A stretch of DNA of 64,000 nt, from assembly GCA_032622095.1 (NCBI GenBank), contig CP136064.1, positions 137,473,954 to 137,537,953 of the forward strand. Direction: 5' to 3'. This DNA comes from Siphonodentalium dalli. Lineage: Eukaryota > Mollusca > Scaphopoda > Gadilida > Siphonodentaliidae. Below, in pieces: positions 47,770 to 59,049 of the stretch (its first letter is position 1; every line of letters begins with the position of its first letter). A program made the translations under genes and the position numbers. The notes under the pieces were generated by a model, which was given only the letters and a program-made list of their open reading frames with translations, did not search any database and was not told the origin of the DNA.

Positions 47770-50700
47770 TTATTCATCCAAGATAGTTTTCAAAATAGAT
47801 TTGAAAACTTCTGGAGTAACCTTGGTGCAAATATGATCTTGCATAAGCTTACGCAAAAGCTTATTCTTATATTGATCTTCTCCACATGGTTTGGGCTGGA
47901 TGTTCTTAGATACATAGTCGCCCATCCATGATGGAGGCTTCTTTGCTCTGCTAGATTTCCTAGGTACTGGCTTCGGTCTGGAATCTGAAAGAGAAATTCT
48001 TTCTCTATCTCCACTCTGACTACTACTCGAGGCACCATCATCATCTGAAACATTCGCTTTCGCACCATCAACATTACCATCAACAACAACATTATCTTCT
48101 GCAATAGGTGCTAAAGGTACACGGACAATATCAACAACTTCATCATTATTCTCATCAGCCTCATCATTGCTATCACCTGTGGAACGAAGTTCAAGTTGAC
48201 CTGTCGAATCCTGTGTAGCTGAAATATTATTAACACTACTGTCATCAACGACATCATTTCTATCTTCCCTGAACTCATCTATTTGAGTGCGGTCGTCACC
48301 ACAGGAAGAAGAAATACCACCAGCTTCCAATCTCGCAGGAAAGTCGTCACCCCGACGAGATGGAGCTGAACTGTCCACTGCATTAGGAGCAGATTTTATA
48401 CCTGCAACGCCCTGTGGAACAAAACAAATCACCGACTCTTCATCTGAACCATCTATATGGTCTGAACCATTAATATGGTTATCACGAACTTCATCATGTG
48501 AAGTATCACTACCAGTACCTGGACTACGACGTTTCCGCACCTTAGGCTCTGGTGGCCGTACAGGTGTGATAAGAGGATCTACAATTGGGGCATCAGCATC
48601 TCTCTGTTCTAGAGGAGATTTAAGGGCTGTGTCATCATCTGGAAAGTCAAAGGGTAAAGAACCAATAGGCAACAAGTGGTTCCTATGTAAAGTTCTTTGC
48701 TTTCCATTGTCATCTTCTAAATTAAAAACAGGAATGTCAGAATTGGGTTGGGATTTAACAGTGTATACTTCAGAATCATATTTATCTGCCAATTTATGTC
48801 TGCCTTCGAAAGCTAATGTCTTTACTAAGACTCTGTCACCTACATGTATAGTCGCACCACGAAGCTTTCGATTATAATATTTGGCATTACTACTCTGAGC
48901 ACCAGACATAGATTTGGATGCTAATCTGTAAGAATCAGAAAGTCTTTGTCTAAGATCTGAAACATAATCACAGTAAGAAGTTTGATCAGAATCATGTTTA
49001 TTCAGACCAAATAAAACATCAAGAGGTAACCGTGGTTCTCTTCCGAACATCAACTGAAAAGGAGCAAAACCAGTAGTTTCATGCCTAGTACAATTATAAG
49101 CATGAACAAGAGGACCTATATGTGATTTCCAGTCATGTTTCTGGTCAGGATTAAGAGTACCTAACATACTAATAAGTGTGCGATTAAATCGCTCTGTAAC
49201 ACCATTCCCCATCGGATGATAAGGAGTAGTTCGGGACTTCTTGATGCTGCAAAGCTGACAAAGTTCAGAAATAAGTTGAGATTCAAAATTAGCACCTTGA
49301 TCACTATGAATACGTTGAGGATAACCATAATGAATAAAGAAATTGTTAAACAATACATCAGCAGTAGTTTTTGCAGTCATGTTCCTTGTAGGATAAGCCT
49401 GTGCATATTTAGTAAAATGATCTGTCATAACAAGAACATATTGGTAACCACCTTTAGAACAATCAAGAGTAAGAAAATCAATACAAACAAGTTCAAGAGG
49501 TTGAGAAGTAGTGATGGATACTAAAGGTGCTCTGAAATTCGGATTAGTTTTCACTCGTAAACATCTATGACAATGTTTTATCCAATCATCGACAGCACTG
49601 TCGATACCTGGAAAATAAAATCTTTCTTTCACAAGTGAAACTGTTCTGTCACGACCTGGATGTCCTATATCATTATGTAATGATTTAAGAACAAAAGAAA
49701 TCTGTGAATGTGGTAAAACAAGCTGAGTGGTGGTTTTACCATTAAAAGTGGACTCTCTATAAAGAACTCCTCGCTGCAACCTAAGCTTAGAAAAATGTCT
49801 TAAAAATGCTGAATGAAGCTTAGAAGGGGGAAGGGACTTTCTCTTTGGGCAACTATTTCTTCTCACGGCTGACAACCATACGGACAATACATCATCTCTT
49901 TCCTGCAATCTTCTCCAATCCTTATAATTCATTTCATCAAGATCATGACCTGCATCATCTTGAACAGAATTTAAAACATCAGTGCTGCAACATAAACTTT
50001 CAACAAAAGGTTGCTGCACCTGTAATGAATTACAAATAACTTGAACTGAATCATTTGTAATAATATCTGGAGGAGGTGTATCCAACCTAGATAAGGCATC
50101 TGCATCGGTATTAGATTTACCGGGTCTGTAAACAATATCAAATTTAAAAGAACCTAAGGCTGATAACCATCTCTGTCCAGTAGCATCTAATTTGGCTGAA
50201 GTTAAAACATATGTTAAGGGATTGTTATCAGTATACACTACAAAATAATTACCATATAAATAGTCATAAAACTTCTCTGTAACTGCCCACTTTAAAGCTA
50301 AGAATTCTAACTAATTTGCCGGATAATTCTTTTCTGCTGCTGTGGTTCCTCGGCTGCCATACGCAATAACTCTCTTCACTCCATCGATCTCTTGGTAAAG
50401 GACACAACCTAAACCATGAAGGGACGGATCAGTATGGACTTCAAAGGGCTTGCTGTAATCGGGGTAACCTAAAATGGGGGGATTAGAAAGACGATCTTTC
50501 AAAGTATCAAATGCAGACTGCTGCTCATGCTCCCATTTCCATTTCCCTGTAAAAGAGGATTTAACCTTGTTCTTTGGCTTCTTTGTATTGGTAGGGGGAA
50601 GTAAATCTGTCAATGGCTTAGCAATCCTGGAAAAATTAGGACAATACTATCTATAATAACCTGCAAAGCCAAGAAATGATCGCAATTGATCAGAATTCTT

Positions 50701-52845
50701 GGGAACTGGCCAGTTGACAATTTTGTCAACTTTCGCAGGATCCGTCTCGATACCTTTCTCTGAAACTACATGGCCTACATATGAGACACGGCGCATGAAA
50801 AATTTACACTTTGCTGGGGCCAGTTTCAAACCACATTCTCTGAGCCTGTCAAAAACAAGTCTAAGTCGCTCCAACATCTCTGGAACAGATTTTGACCATA
50901 CAATGACGTCATCAACATAAATATTACATATATTCCTGTTAAGACCATCGAGGCAGTCTTCCATCATTCTCTGAAAGCTAGAAGGACTATTGTTCAAACC
51001 AAATGCAAGTCTATTATATTCATAGAAACCTAGACCTCCAACAGTAAAAGCTGTTCTCTCCTTGTGCTCCTCTGCAATCTCCAATTGATGAAAACCAGAT
51101 TTGAGGTCGAGAACTGAGTAGTACTTGGCACCTATTAAGTAATCAAAAAGGTCTTCAGGCCTAGGGAGTGCATAATTATCTGGAATAGTGCGTTTATTTA
51201 AAATTCTAAAATCTGTACACATACGAAGGTCATTTGAACCCTTCTTCCTAACTAAAACAACATTATAAGAATATGGACTGTGAGATCGCCGTATAATGCC
51301 GGCAGCTAACAACTGGTGAAGATGATTTCTCACTTCATCAATCATGCTTGGAGGTAAACGTCTCGGACGATCCTTGAAAGGCGTAGAATCATACATGTCA
51401 ATCCTATGCTTAACTGCACTGTAAAAACCTAAGTCAAGATCATGCTGTGAAAAAACATCTGAAAATTCTTTGATGAGATTCAATGCAACAGATATATCCT
51501 TTACATCATCAAGAGAAGAAACATCAATAGTAATTTTATCAATAAATGAAGAGGTAGTCTCTGAACCTGGGGAGGTTTCGATATCTTGCTCAACAGAGAC
51601 TGGCTGTACCTGACAAATAACAGAGTTAGGTGCTATACTAATAGTCCTAGAAGAAATATTTGACAAGTGAACATCAACAGTATCAGTGCTCTTGAAATCA
51701 TATTTCACAATATATGGACCTATCTCTAAAAATTTGAACCGTTCATCATCTGGAAGAGGCTGCAAAATAGCACATGTGGGTTGGTAAGGAATCTTATGAT
51801 CAATAAAACCAGTAACAACTTTCTTACTATTAGGATGGAGAATAACATGAGTATTCTCAGCAGACTTTACATGACCTAGAACAAAGTTGTGTTTAGCAAG
51901 TTCTTTCTCCCTAGAAATCATGCATCTGAATGCCATAAACCAAGATGATGACAAGTTTGCATTCTGTAAAAACCTGTTACCATGTGCATCTTTGCACAAC
52001 TGCATGAGTTCTGAAAGAATATTAGTTCCTAGCAAAACTGGTACTGACATGTTATAAGAACTGTTTGGCACTACAAGAAAAATGAACTCTTTGCCGGAAT
52101 CTTGTCCTAATGAAGGAACTGTAACAGGACACTGAATGTATCCAAGGTAAGGAAGTTTCTTGCCATCAGCACACTCTATATTAAGTATAACAGACAAGGG
52201 CTGCAAAGGAATATGTTTCAAGAAAGTGCTGTAAAATTGCTCGCAAATTGTGGAGCAAGTCGAACCTGTATCAACAAGAGCCTTAGTATTGTAACCTGAA
52301 ACAGTAATATCTGACTCTGTAGCATTTCCATTTATACAATGTTCCTTACTGGAATCATTAACAAATTGAGATTTGTTAATAAATCTCCGGGATCTATCTT
52401 GTGGACGAAAAAATTTATCTCTATCATAGTAGCGATAGTATCCACCTTTCCTACAACCAAACGCTTTATGCGTCAAATCACCACATTTCCAACATCCGGT
52501 GTATCTACCAGATACATACTCTCCTTGTAACCTATCATTTGTGTGATTACTATAATCATTTCTCTCATCTGAAACATTATGTGACTCCTTCTGTAAATAA
52601 TGAGCATTATCGCTTCTCTCAGTATACTGCCTTCTGCGATTCCTATTCCGATATCTCTGCGCACGCCGTCTGGAGTAAGAGTTATAACCACTGTTATAAT
52701 TATCATTTCTGTAATAATCATCATTGCTGTAATTATTATCATAACTATTTTCACTATTTCTCTTCAACTCCTCTATCCGAACTGTCAATTCCAATATCTC
52801 AGCCTGTATCTTCAACATAACTTCCTCTGAAATCTGTGACGCCAT
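47770..52845 (-). CDS. Gypsy polyprotein (NC-PR-RT-RH-IN), 1692 codons with two in-frame amber codons
   Basis: One frame from ATG 52845 to the stop at 47770. Residues ~1-30 are coiled-coil-like, ~35-80 Asn/Tyr/Arg-rich. A CCHC knuckle (CWKCGDLTHKAFGC) lies at ~118-131. Protease ALVDTGSTCS is at ~190. RT runs ~480-690: VLVRKKGSNDLRMCTDFR, LDLKSGFHQLEI, RLAFGLNNSPSSFQ and the catalytic YVDDVIVW; the thumb ends LGFAGYYR. Amber 1 is at 50649-50647. RNase H follows (FEVHTDPSLHGLG, EKNYPAN), then amber 2 at 50313-50311, then LEFLALKWAV, YTDNNPLTYV and DADALSR. Integrase has an HHCC finger (HNDIGHPGRDRT, CHRC), catalytic Asp in VCIDFLT, Asp in HSDQGANFES and Glu in NGVTERFNR. A ~290-residue acidic Ser/Asp-rich tail with basic patches ends it. 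Both stops are single-base changes from sense codons. Read-through is possible but unproven. Confidence 0.92.
50311..50313 (-). other. In-frame amber codon 2 (RNase H domain)
   Basis: TAG between EKNYPAN and LEFLALKW, at a place where Gypsy RNase H normally has a residue such as Lys. The frame continues unchanged on both sides, so it is a substitution, not a frameshift. Confidence 0.9.
50647..50649 (-). other. In-frame amber codon 1 (end of RT thumb)
   Basis: TAG directly after LGFAGYYR and before YCPNFSRIAKPL, in a motif that is normally uninterrupted. Same frame on both sides. Confidence 0.9.
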
Positions 52846-55111
52846 CTTCCACTAACTCGCAAGTAGCTAGGAAAAATTTGAATGTATTTCAACCACGATC
52901 GACCTACAAATTCTAAGAAATATCTCTGAAAAAAAAACAAGTGTCGCTTTAACTACATGTAACTGGAATAAAAAAAATAAATAATTCAAGTCGAAACCTA
53001 CAAGAGAATTCGGGGGAAAAAATCACTAAGTGTAAATGACAAAGTAAATAACCTTGTTGAACGCTGAAAACGTCAAATGAAAATAAACTAAACTCAATAT
53101 CTGAAAAACCGATGTGCTGAAATTTATACAGAAAAACCTAAGTATTTTCTGCCTACCAACTCAGAAATCGCTGAAAAACAAAATTTATTTTGTAATTAAA
53201 CCTGCGTAAAAAAAAATTCTGTGGAAAAATTTAATTCAAGAAAAATTCTCAAGTCCAACTACGTAAGAAAATTTCTGAAAAAAAATAAAAATTTCTCAAG
53301 TTTGCTGTAAATCAGAACACTGTAAGTCACCTACAATTTAACTACCAACCTAATACCTACTAATCGCATCAAAATTCAAAATTAATCTGCGATTAAATAT
53401 TCAAGTCACCTATTTCCGCTCGCTATCTGACGTCAACTGAAAAAATTTCAAAGTCAGATCTAACCTGATCAATGACACACTACAACTCAACAATGGAAAA
53501 ATAAATTAATTTTCCACGACGTCACTAACAAGTCACCTACTTTCAAGTTAATTGTGCCGTCCGGCGACAAAACTGAAATATAATCAATCACGTGTTGACA
53601 CAACAACACATATGAACGTTAAAGTTCACCGTCAACTGAAAGTTGAATCGAAAAATTATTTTCCGAACTTGCTCTGAAAAATCACCTATTTTCGAGCTAT
53701 ATACTCCACCGTCAACTACAAAATTCTCAAATCACAATTCACCGTCACTGAAAATCAATAAAGATTTTTACAATCACCTATTGTCGTACTATAAATTCAC
53801 CGTCGTCTGAAAATTTGAATATAAATTTCACTTCCGCTTGCATGCTAAGTGTGGACTGGCTGAAAATTTATAAGTTTTCTTGCCGACAACTGCTACTAAT
53901 TAGTTTGGTTAAGTTAACTTCCACCTAATTAGTGTCGCGAAGAATTTAACTCATGCACATATCTGATGAAATGAGATGAAAGCAAGCGCGATGCGTACTT
54001 GGCTCACAAACAAAATTTAGTGGGAAAGAGGGTGTGGCAGGGGAGAGGTCAGGGTTGACTCACCGTTAACCTGAGACTCCGACAACTGCAGACTCCGACA
54101 CCAACTTACCATGTCACGACTATCAACAAACCAAGATGACAACACCTGCTTGTACTACCAGAACTAGTTGGGACAATTTGTCCAACACCGGGTCTAAAAA
54201 CTACTAACTTATTAATGCAAAGTCAGAATTGCATTGCATAATGTTGGAGACAAAAGGTATTTATCACACCGTCACAAAAAAGTGACGACCGAATGTCAAG
54301 AAATTTGAAATATTCTCAACCAATTTCGGTTTCAGAAAATCTCCTGTAATATGCAATGATATTCACCTTGCAATTTACAAGCTGACATTTGGCCTACATG
54401 TATGCATTTATCAACAGATGTCACTTTATGACAATATTTCAGTCAAAGAATAAACTTTGACAGCAAACAATACATAATGTGTGGCTGGACTGATATATTA
54501 TATACCTAACTACACCTATAGTTACCTAAACAAAAGCTAATAATTAGCTTTAAAGGCTACTAAAGTTGATCAGAATATTTGAAAACAAACTCACGTGTTA
54601 CTGTTTACATTTTTGTGTTCTGACCAAAATGTGACCCAGTTGAAACGAAACGAACCACGGACTACCAAAATCCGGAAAACACAACTTTACCGGTTTTCAA
54701 TTTACCAAAATCCGGACCACAAAATATTGGCAGAGTAACAAATCGAATTTAAAGTTTGGACTTTACCCAAACGCTAAAAACGACTAAACAGAGCTGACAA
54801 TACACAAATTTAGACATAATTATAATATTAAAGGAATACAGCCACACCAAAACAATGTGCTTACAATTTCACTGAATAACATGAAAATTTTACAAAATTT
54901 ATCAAATTTTCAACAGAATTTGTGCTTTTATGCATTTTTAAGCATAAAACTGTTCAATTGTTATTGTCTCTTCAAATCCAACGCTGAATATCTCCAGAAA
55001 TCCTGATTGTCATTTTTTTTAACAGTTTTTGAAGCACGAAAACACGAATTTCTACAAAGTTCCAATTTTCACACAAATTTCAAAAGTTCCACACTATAAT
55101 CAGAGCTATAG
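52846..55111 (-). other. Long untranslated leader of the Gypsy element
   Basis: About 2.3 kb between the primer-binding site and the first ATG of the polyprotein, with no open frame of 60 codons on the coding strand. A consensus splice donor (GTAAGT, 54109-54104) and an acceptor with a long pyrimidine run (ttgttttttttttcag, ending 52926) could remove ~1.18 kb. The leader also holds degenerate repeats at 53400-53830. The expected capsid-coding region is not here. Confidence 0.7.
53400..53830 (-). repeat. Degenerate repeats in Gypsy leader
   Basis: 'tcacctatttccgctcg' (53404), 'tcacctactttcaag' (53531), 'tcacctattttcgagc' (53682) and 'tcacctattgtcg' (53774) are each followed by 'caccgtc'-like and 'ctgaaaat' words. 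Spacing 90-150 bp. Confidence 0.65.
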
Positions 55112-55129
55112 CTATACGAATGGGCGCCA
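55112..55129 (-). promoter_or_regulatory. tRNA primer-binding site
   Basis: Minus-strand TGGCGCCCATTCG starts one base after the 5' LTR. The first eight bases match the complement of a tRNA 3' end reading GGGCGCCA, as in animal tRNA-Lys. The match then weakens, so the exact primer tRNA is uncertain. Confidence 0.7.
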
Positions 55130-55130
55130 T

Positions 55131-56262
55131 TGTGGTAGAGCACAGGGTGGGTCTTAAGTGAACCATCAGTCGCTATATCGCAAACATTTATGGGCTCTGA
55201 GTCTTGATCATCTGGCAGGGTCTATGGAAACACTAAGCCTACCTTAAAAGTCTTCTATATATTTATTCATCAAACGGAACACATCCAACAAGCATCACAA
55301 CATGAAGACGACATCACAACACAAATATAGACTAGCTTGACAGCAACATCACATCAGACATCAGACATCAAGCATCAATCCAGATGACCAACGTAAAACC
55401 AACAGGAGTTACAGGACCCTGGTGAACAAATACATAGGTTGTAGTTGCTACCAAATTATATATCCAGAATGGATATAAATAAATATGTGAAATGTGATTG
55501 TGTCAAAAACCAACTTCCCTATTGTCGATATAAACAACTATTTGACACAATCCTAACTGTGACGAACAGTTAGAAATAAAACCTACATGCTAGTATAAAA
55601 GGGTGATTATGAACGCAGTGTGCGATTTCCAACATCACTAAACTATTGGGCAAATATATATTGCAAATGTGATGTAAATCTAAACATCCAAAACGAAGAC
55701 AATAGTATTAAAATACAGATATAATAATGGGTAAAAACGTAACAGAATATCACATACCATATCGTAGGAACATAGTTCACGATGTCATAACGTAGTTTAC
55801 ATTAAACGTTATAACTGTAACATTCTTCAAGGCATTTGAAGAATTTACGATAAACACTGAGTGTCAACAAGACTGACGATGTGCACTCCTCGGACGCTAA
55901 TTATGAACTGACAAAAGGCGGCAAATAAGCTTACCTGTGATTGGCTAAGACACATTAGTATCCGACTGTTTGATCTAATATTGGGCGCTGAACTAGACAG
56001 AGGAAGACTTAAGCGGGTAAGAGATTGGGCGTAGATGGAAATAGGAAATAGCAAAATAGAGATCAGGAACCGAACTGGGAACGGGAAATTAAAGAACGGA
56101 ATAGCGCGAAATGGAATGAAACTGACCAAGTACGCGGAATGAAATGATAATGCAGCTATAAAATGTATATTAGTGAGTTAGGTATAATAACTTAGTTAGT
56201 ATACATGTGTAGCATGTAATAAAGGCATATACTGTTTTGGTATATAAAATAGCACGGTCACA
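55131..56262 (-). repeat. 5' LTR of the Gypsy element
   Basis: 1132 bp. It holds the transcription signals for the element by position. A TATA-like word (minus strand 'ctattttatata') lies near its outer end at 56243-56254 and another ('tataaaag' on the plus strand) near 55593. I cannot choose the start site. It also contains the second copy of the 94-codon frame (56129-55845). Confidence 0.95.
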
Positions 56263-56291
56263 TTAGTATAATCCGCTTCGCGGAATTATAC
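56263..56291 (+). repeat. Target duplication and inner palindrome of split hairpin
   Basis: TTAG at 56263-56266 repeats the 'ttag' at 45939-45942. The sequence then runs through a tip palindrome (GTATAATCC...GGAATTATAC, 56266-56291). Confidence 0.85.
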
Positions 56292-56356
56292 AGTATGTTA
56301 TTCGTCTACTGATCGGTCTATACGCTCATAGATCAACCGAAAAACGACGTTGATGA
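56292..56356 (-). repeat. Right arm of hairpin repeat split by the Gypsy element
   Basis: 'agtatgttattcgtctactg' to 'aaaacgacgttgatg' is the inverted partner of 45876-45942. Confidence 0.9.
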
Positions 56357-57071
56357 CATATTTAAAGACGTAAATCATTGGGTTTGACTTGCGTTGCAAT
56401 GACCTATAAATCCTCCAGATGGAGCTGTTTTAATGATATTTAAAGATATTTAACAACAGACTTGTCTATTACTATTACGTATTTTACCAACTAGGTGGTT
56501 ATCCAACATGTTGCTTCCGTCTTGGCTTGGCGGTTGCGGCTATTTTGACAGCCATTTCATGACCGCGATTGTATTATTCTGATCGTGTCACACTATTCGC
56601 TCTCGTACTCATATTTCACATTAACTGGTATGACTGCGTAATGCATATGACTAGATTAGACAAAATAGAAGAGCAAAATACGGCCAGATCGTTGACAACC
56701 AGTTTTGGGGATAGGGACTAGGGTTATGTTTTTATAAGTTTTGACCTCTTATGATATGCGTACGCGCTAATTATGCGACGGGGTGGTCTCTGTGCAATTT
56801 TCAAAATAGATAGCTTGCGTCTATGTTTTGAGAAGCCCGAAAATCCGACATCGAATACAACAGTTTGCCTTCAAAATCGTTATTGTTTTGGCTCAGTGTT
56901 CTATTTCATATCCATATCTGCGAAATTCATTCGAAGTTTCCCTTTGAATGGGTGTCTTTGGTTCGAGAATTGTGTATCGAACAATATTAGTTGCCTTTTG
57001 TATATGTTTCGGCTGAAAATTGTTACAGCTTCCAATTATTTCCATGATTGTGAAAAATATATATTGTTTTT
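56357..57071. other. No gene recognised
   Basis: AT-rich. A 105-codon plus-strand frame at 56773-57090 has a Cys/Phe-rich, unremarkable composition and no recognised domain. Doubtful as a gene. Confidence 0.4.
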
Positions 57072-57099
57072 AATTATGTGGAAAAAATGATGTAACTCA

Positions 57100-57660
57100 G
57101 AAAGCTCAACTCGGATTTTAGGGGACTTTTCGTGACACGTCTGCGATGTTGTGGCCTAAATAATATTAAAAAATGAGCTTTCCCCGATGTATTTCCTTAC
57201 TTTTCCACTTCAATGTCTGGACTATTAGTGAAAAAATAAGAAAAAAATTCAGGTCGAAAAGTCCGAAATGCCTCGAAATTAGACAAAGTTAAAAACAAAT
57301 GAAGGAAAAATGGCCCCAATGCTCAAGTCCGAATTCACAATGCTGGGCGGGACATTTTGGGCCGAAATTGTTTTGGGTAGTGGTCAGAATATGACTCGAC
57401 CCAGTGCTCTGGGCACTGGTGGTGTCATATTCGGAGGTTTTTTCAAACTCGACCCAAAACATTTTCGGCCCAAAATGTTTCGCCCAGCTGGACACTTGCG
57501 AATTTGGGGTTACCTGGCACAATTTCTAAAAAAAATGGGATCGAGTACAGGTTTGACACTTTTTCGGAGCACTTTTTCAAACTCGACCCAAAACGTTTTC
57601 GGCCCAAAATGTTCGGCCCAGCTGACCACTTGCGAACTTGGGGTCATTTGCAAAAATTTC
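57100..57660 (-). repeat. Higher-order repeat family H43, second locus, foldback
   Basis: 57100-57190 matches 43880-43990 in reverse. 57254-57410 then runs in the unit sense and flips near 57412 ('gactcgacccagtgctc' / 'gggcactggtg'), after which two units run in the opposite direction ('aaactcgacccaaaacattt', 'cggcccaaaatgttt'). The 125-codon plus-strand frame here reads the same repeated peptide as at 43 kb. Confidence 0.8.
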
Positions 57661-57894
57661 CAATATTTTGCGAATAAGGAATATTGAATAAGTAATAAGT
57701 AACGGAATTCACAAAAATTGCATAAAATGGAACGTGATGATCCGGGATGTCTTTACAAAACTACCTTCGACGTCAATGTTTAGAATTTACATTTGTCGAT
57801 GAATACGCTAGTATACAACACATTAGGAATAACATGACCAGAGTGGGCTATTCGCTTTCATTTCCATATACATTATGCTTGCGGTGAACGTGTA

Positions 57895-57960
<66 letters not shown>

Positions 57961-59049
57961 CTTTATACATATATCGACGCTGATTTAAAATAAGCTAAAA
58001 GTATTGACTCGGTATTTACAAAAAAATAATTTCTATTTCAGATTATTTATTCCGTATAATCGGCATATATTGTATCAAGATGAAGGACTAGACACAAGGA
58101 ATTAATTTTTTGCTAAAATATTTCCACTTCTCTGTGAATTATGACAAAAATGCTCTCCAACAAAAAGGGCCCCGTTTTCCAATTGGTGAAGACAGTTCCA
58201 TTTTCCGTGATACCTTCGCGCGAGTTGGTTAATCTGTCCCTAGATGTACAAAAATAGCCACTTCTCTCAATAAATACATATATTATGATGTGCAATAGAT
58301 ACTGAGCTGCATTTCCATACCAAGTTTGCTCATGGGATAGTTTTTTTCCATGTCGAATCGCAATTCTACGGCTGTCCCGCAGTCTTAACAATTTAGAGTT
58401 GGTAAGTTGTCCGAATAATAAAACATCCGAGGTTTTTGGCGGGGTAAATTTAATTGGTTGGGGGCGAATATCTAGCTTGTATTCCGCGGTCCGCGTGTAT
58501 AATGTTTCGCTGTTTCTTAATTACAGTGGGCGTATGGGCGTTTTATGTATAGAATGGGAAGTTTTGGACGGATTAAAAGTCGAACCACGACCCGTAAGCC
58601 CAGTCCGGTAAAAGGTGTAGTTTGGAATTTCAATATCAATTTCAATTGTTATTATTCCAATTATATTTATCTATTACACATTCTTAAATGTTGTTGCTCA
58701 ACCACGAACAAATTTACTATGCCGATTCAATCAATTTACTTGTGCAACAAATCTGTCGTGCAAATCCGATTAATTGCATCGACCTCTGTGTGTACTATGT
58801 TGACAAAAGAGCAATGAGTGCTCTATCGAATAACAGAGTAGCGGACTTATGTCCACATGAATGTTCAAACTCCGTAGAAGGACAACATGGGCCATTCGAC
58901 ACAGCTCAGTTTCACCATGGCACACCCAATTCGATCAAATGGCCAGCAAGTTGAGCTGAAAAGAAACAGGCAGTCTCCGTTTTCTCCCTCAGAGTTCGTG
59001 GAATCGAAAATTTTAAACCCGACTACCAAGATTCCTTAGTCAAGAATTT
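57661..59049. other. No gene recognised; contains a TA microsatellite
   Basis: AT-rich flanks. Several 70-90-codon frames without recognisable motifs between 58113 and 58954. The last may belong to the 5' part of the LINE relic that follows. Confidence 0.4.
57903..57958. repeat. (TA)n microsatellite
   Basis: About 28 uninterrupted TA units. Confidence 0.95.

Larger units (their letters stand above)
45943..56262 (-). mobile_element. Young 10.3-kb Ty3/Gypsy LTR retrotransposon
   Basis: Two LTRs (45943-47075 and 55131-56262) begin TGTGGTAG and end GGTCACA on the plus strand and are about 99% identical. TTAG flanks both sides as a 4-bp target duplication. Being on the minus strand, its 5' LTR is the right-hand one. 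The order is 5' LTR, primer-binding site, 2.3-kb untranslated leader, one long frame (zinc knuckle, protease, RT, RNase H, integrase), polypurine tract, 3' LTR. Protease before RT and RT-RNase H before integrase define Ty3/Gypsy. I find no capsid or envelope region. Two amber codons interrupt the Pol frame. Confidence 0.95.

Noticed and set aside
48287-48877. 196-codon plus-strand frame
   Set aside because: Antisense shadow of the Gypsy polyprotein tail, which has clear domain support on the other strand.
56773-57090. 105-codon frame as a host gene
   Set aside because: No domain, no splice or upstream signals recognised, and it runs into the H43 repeat.
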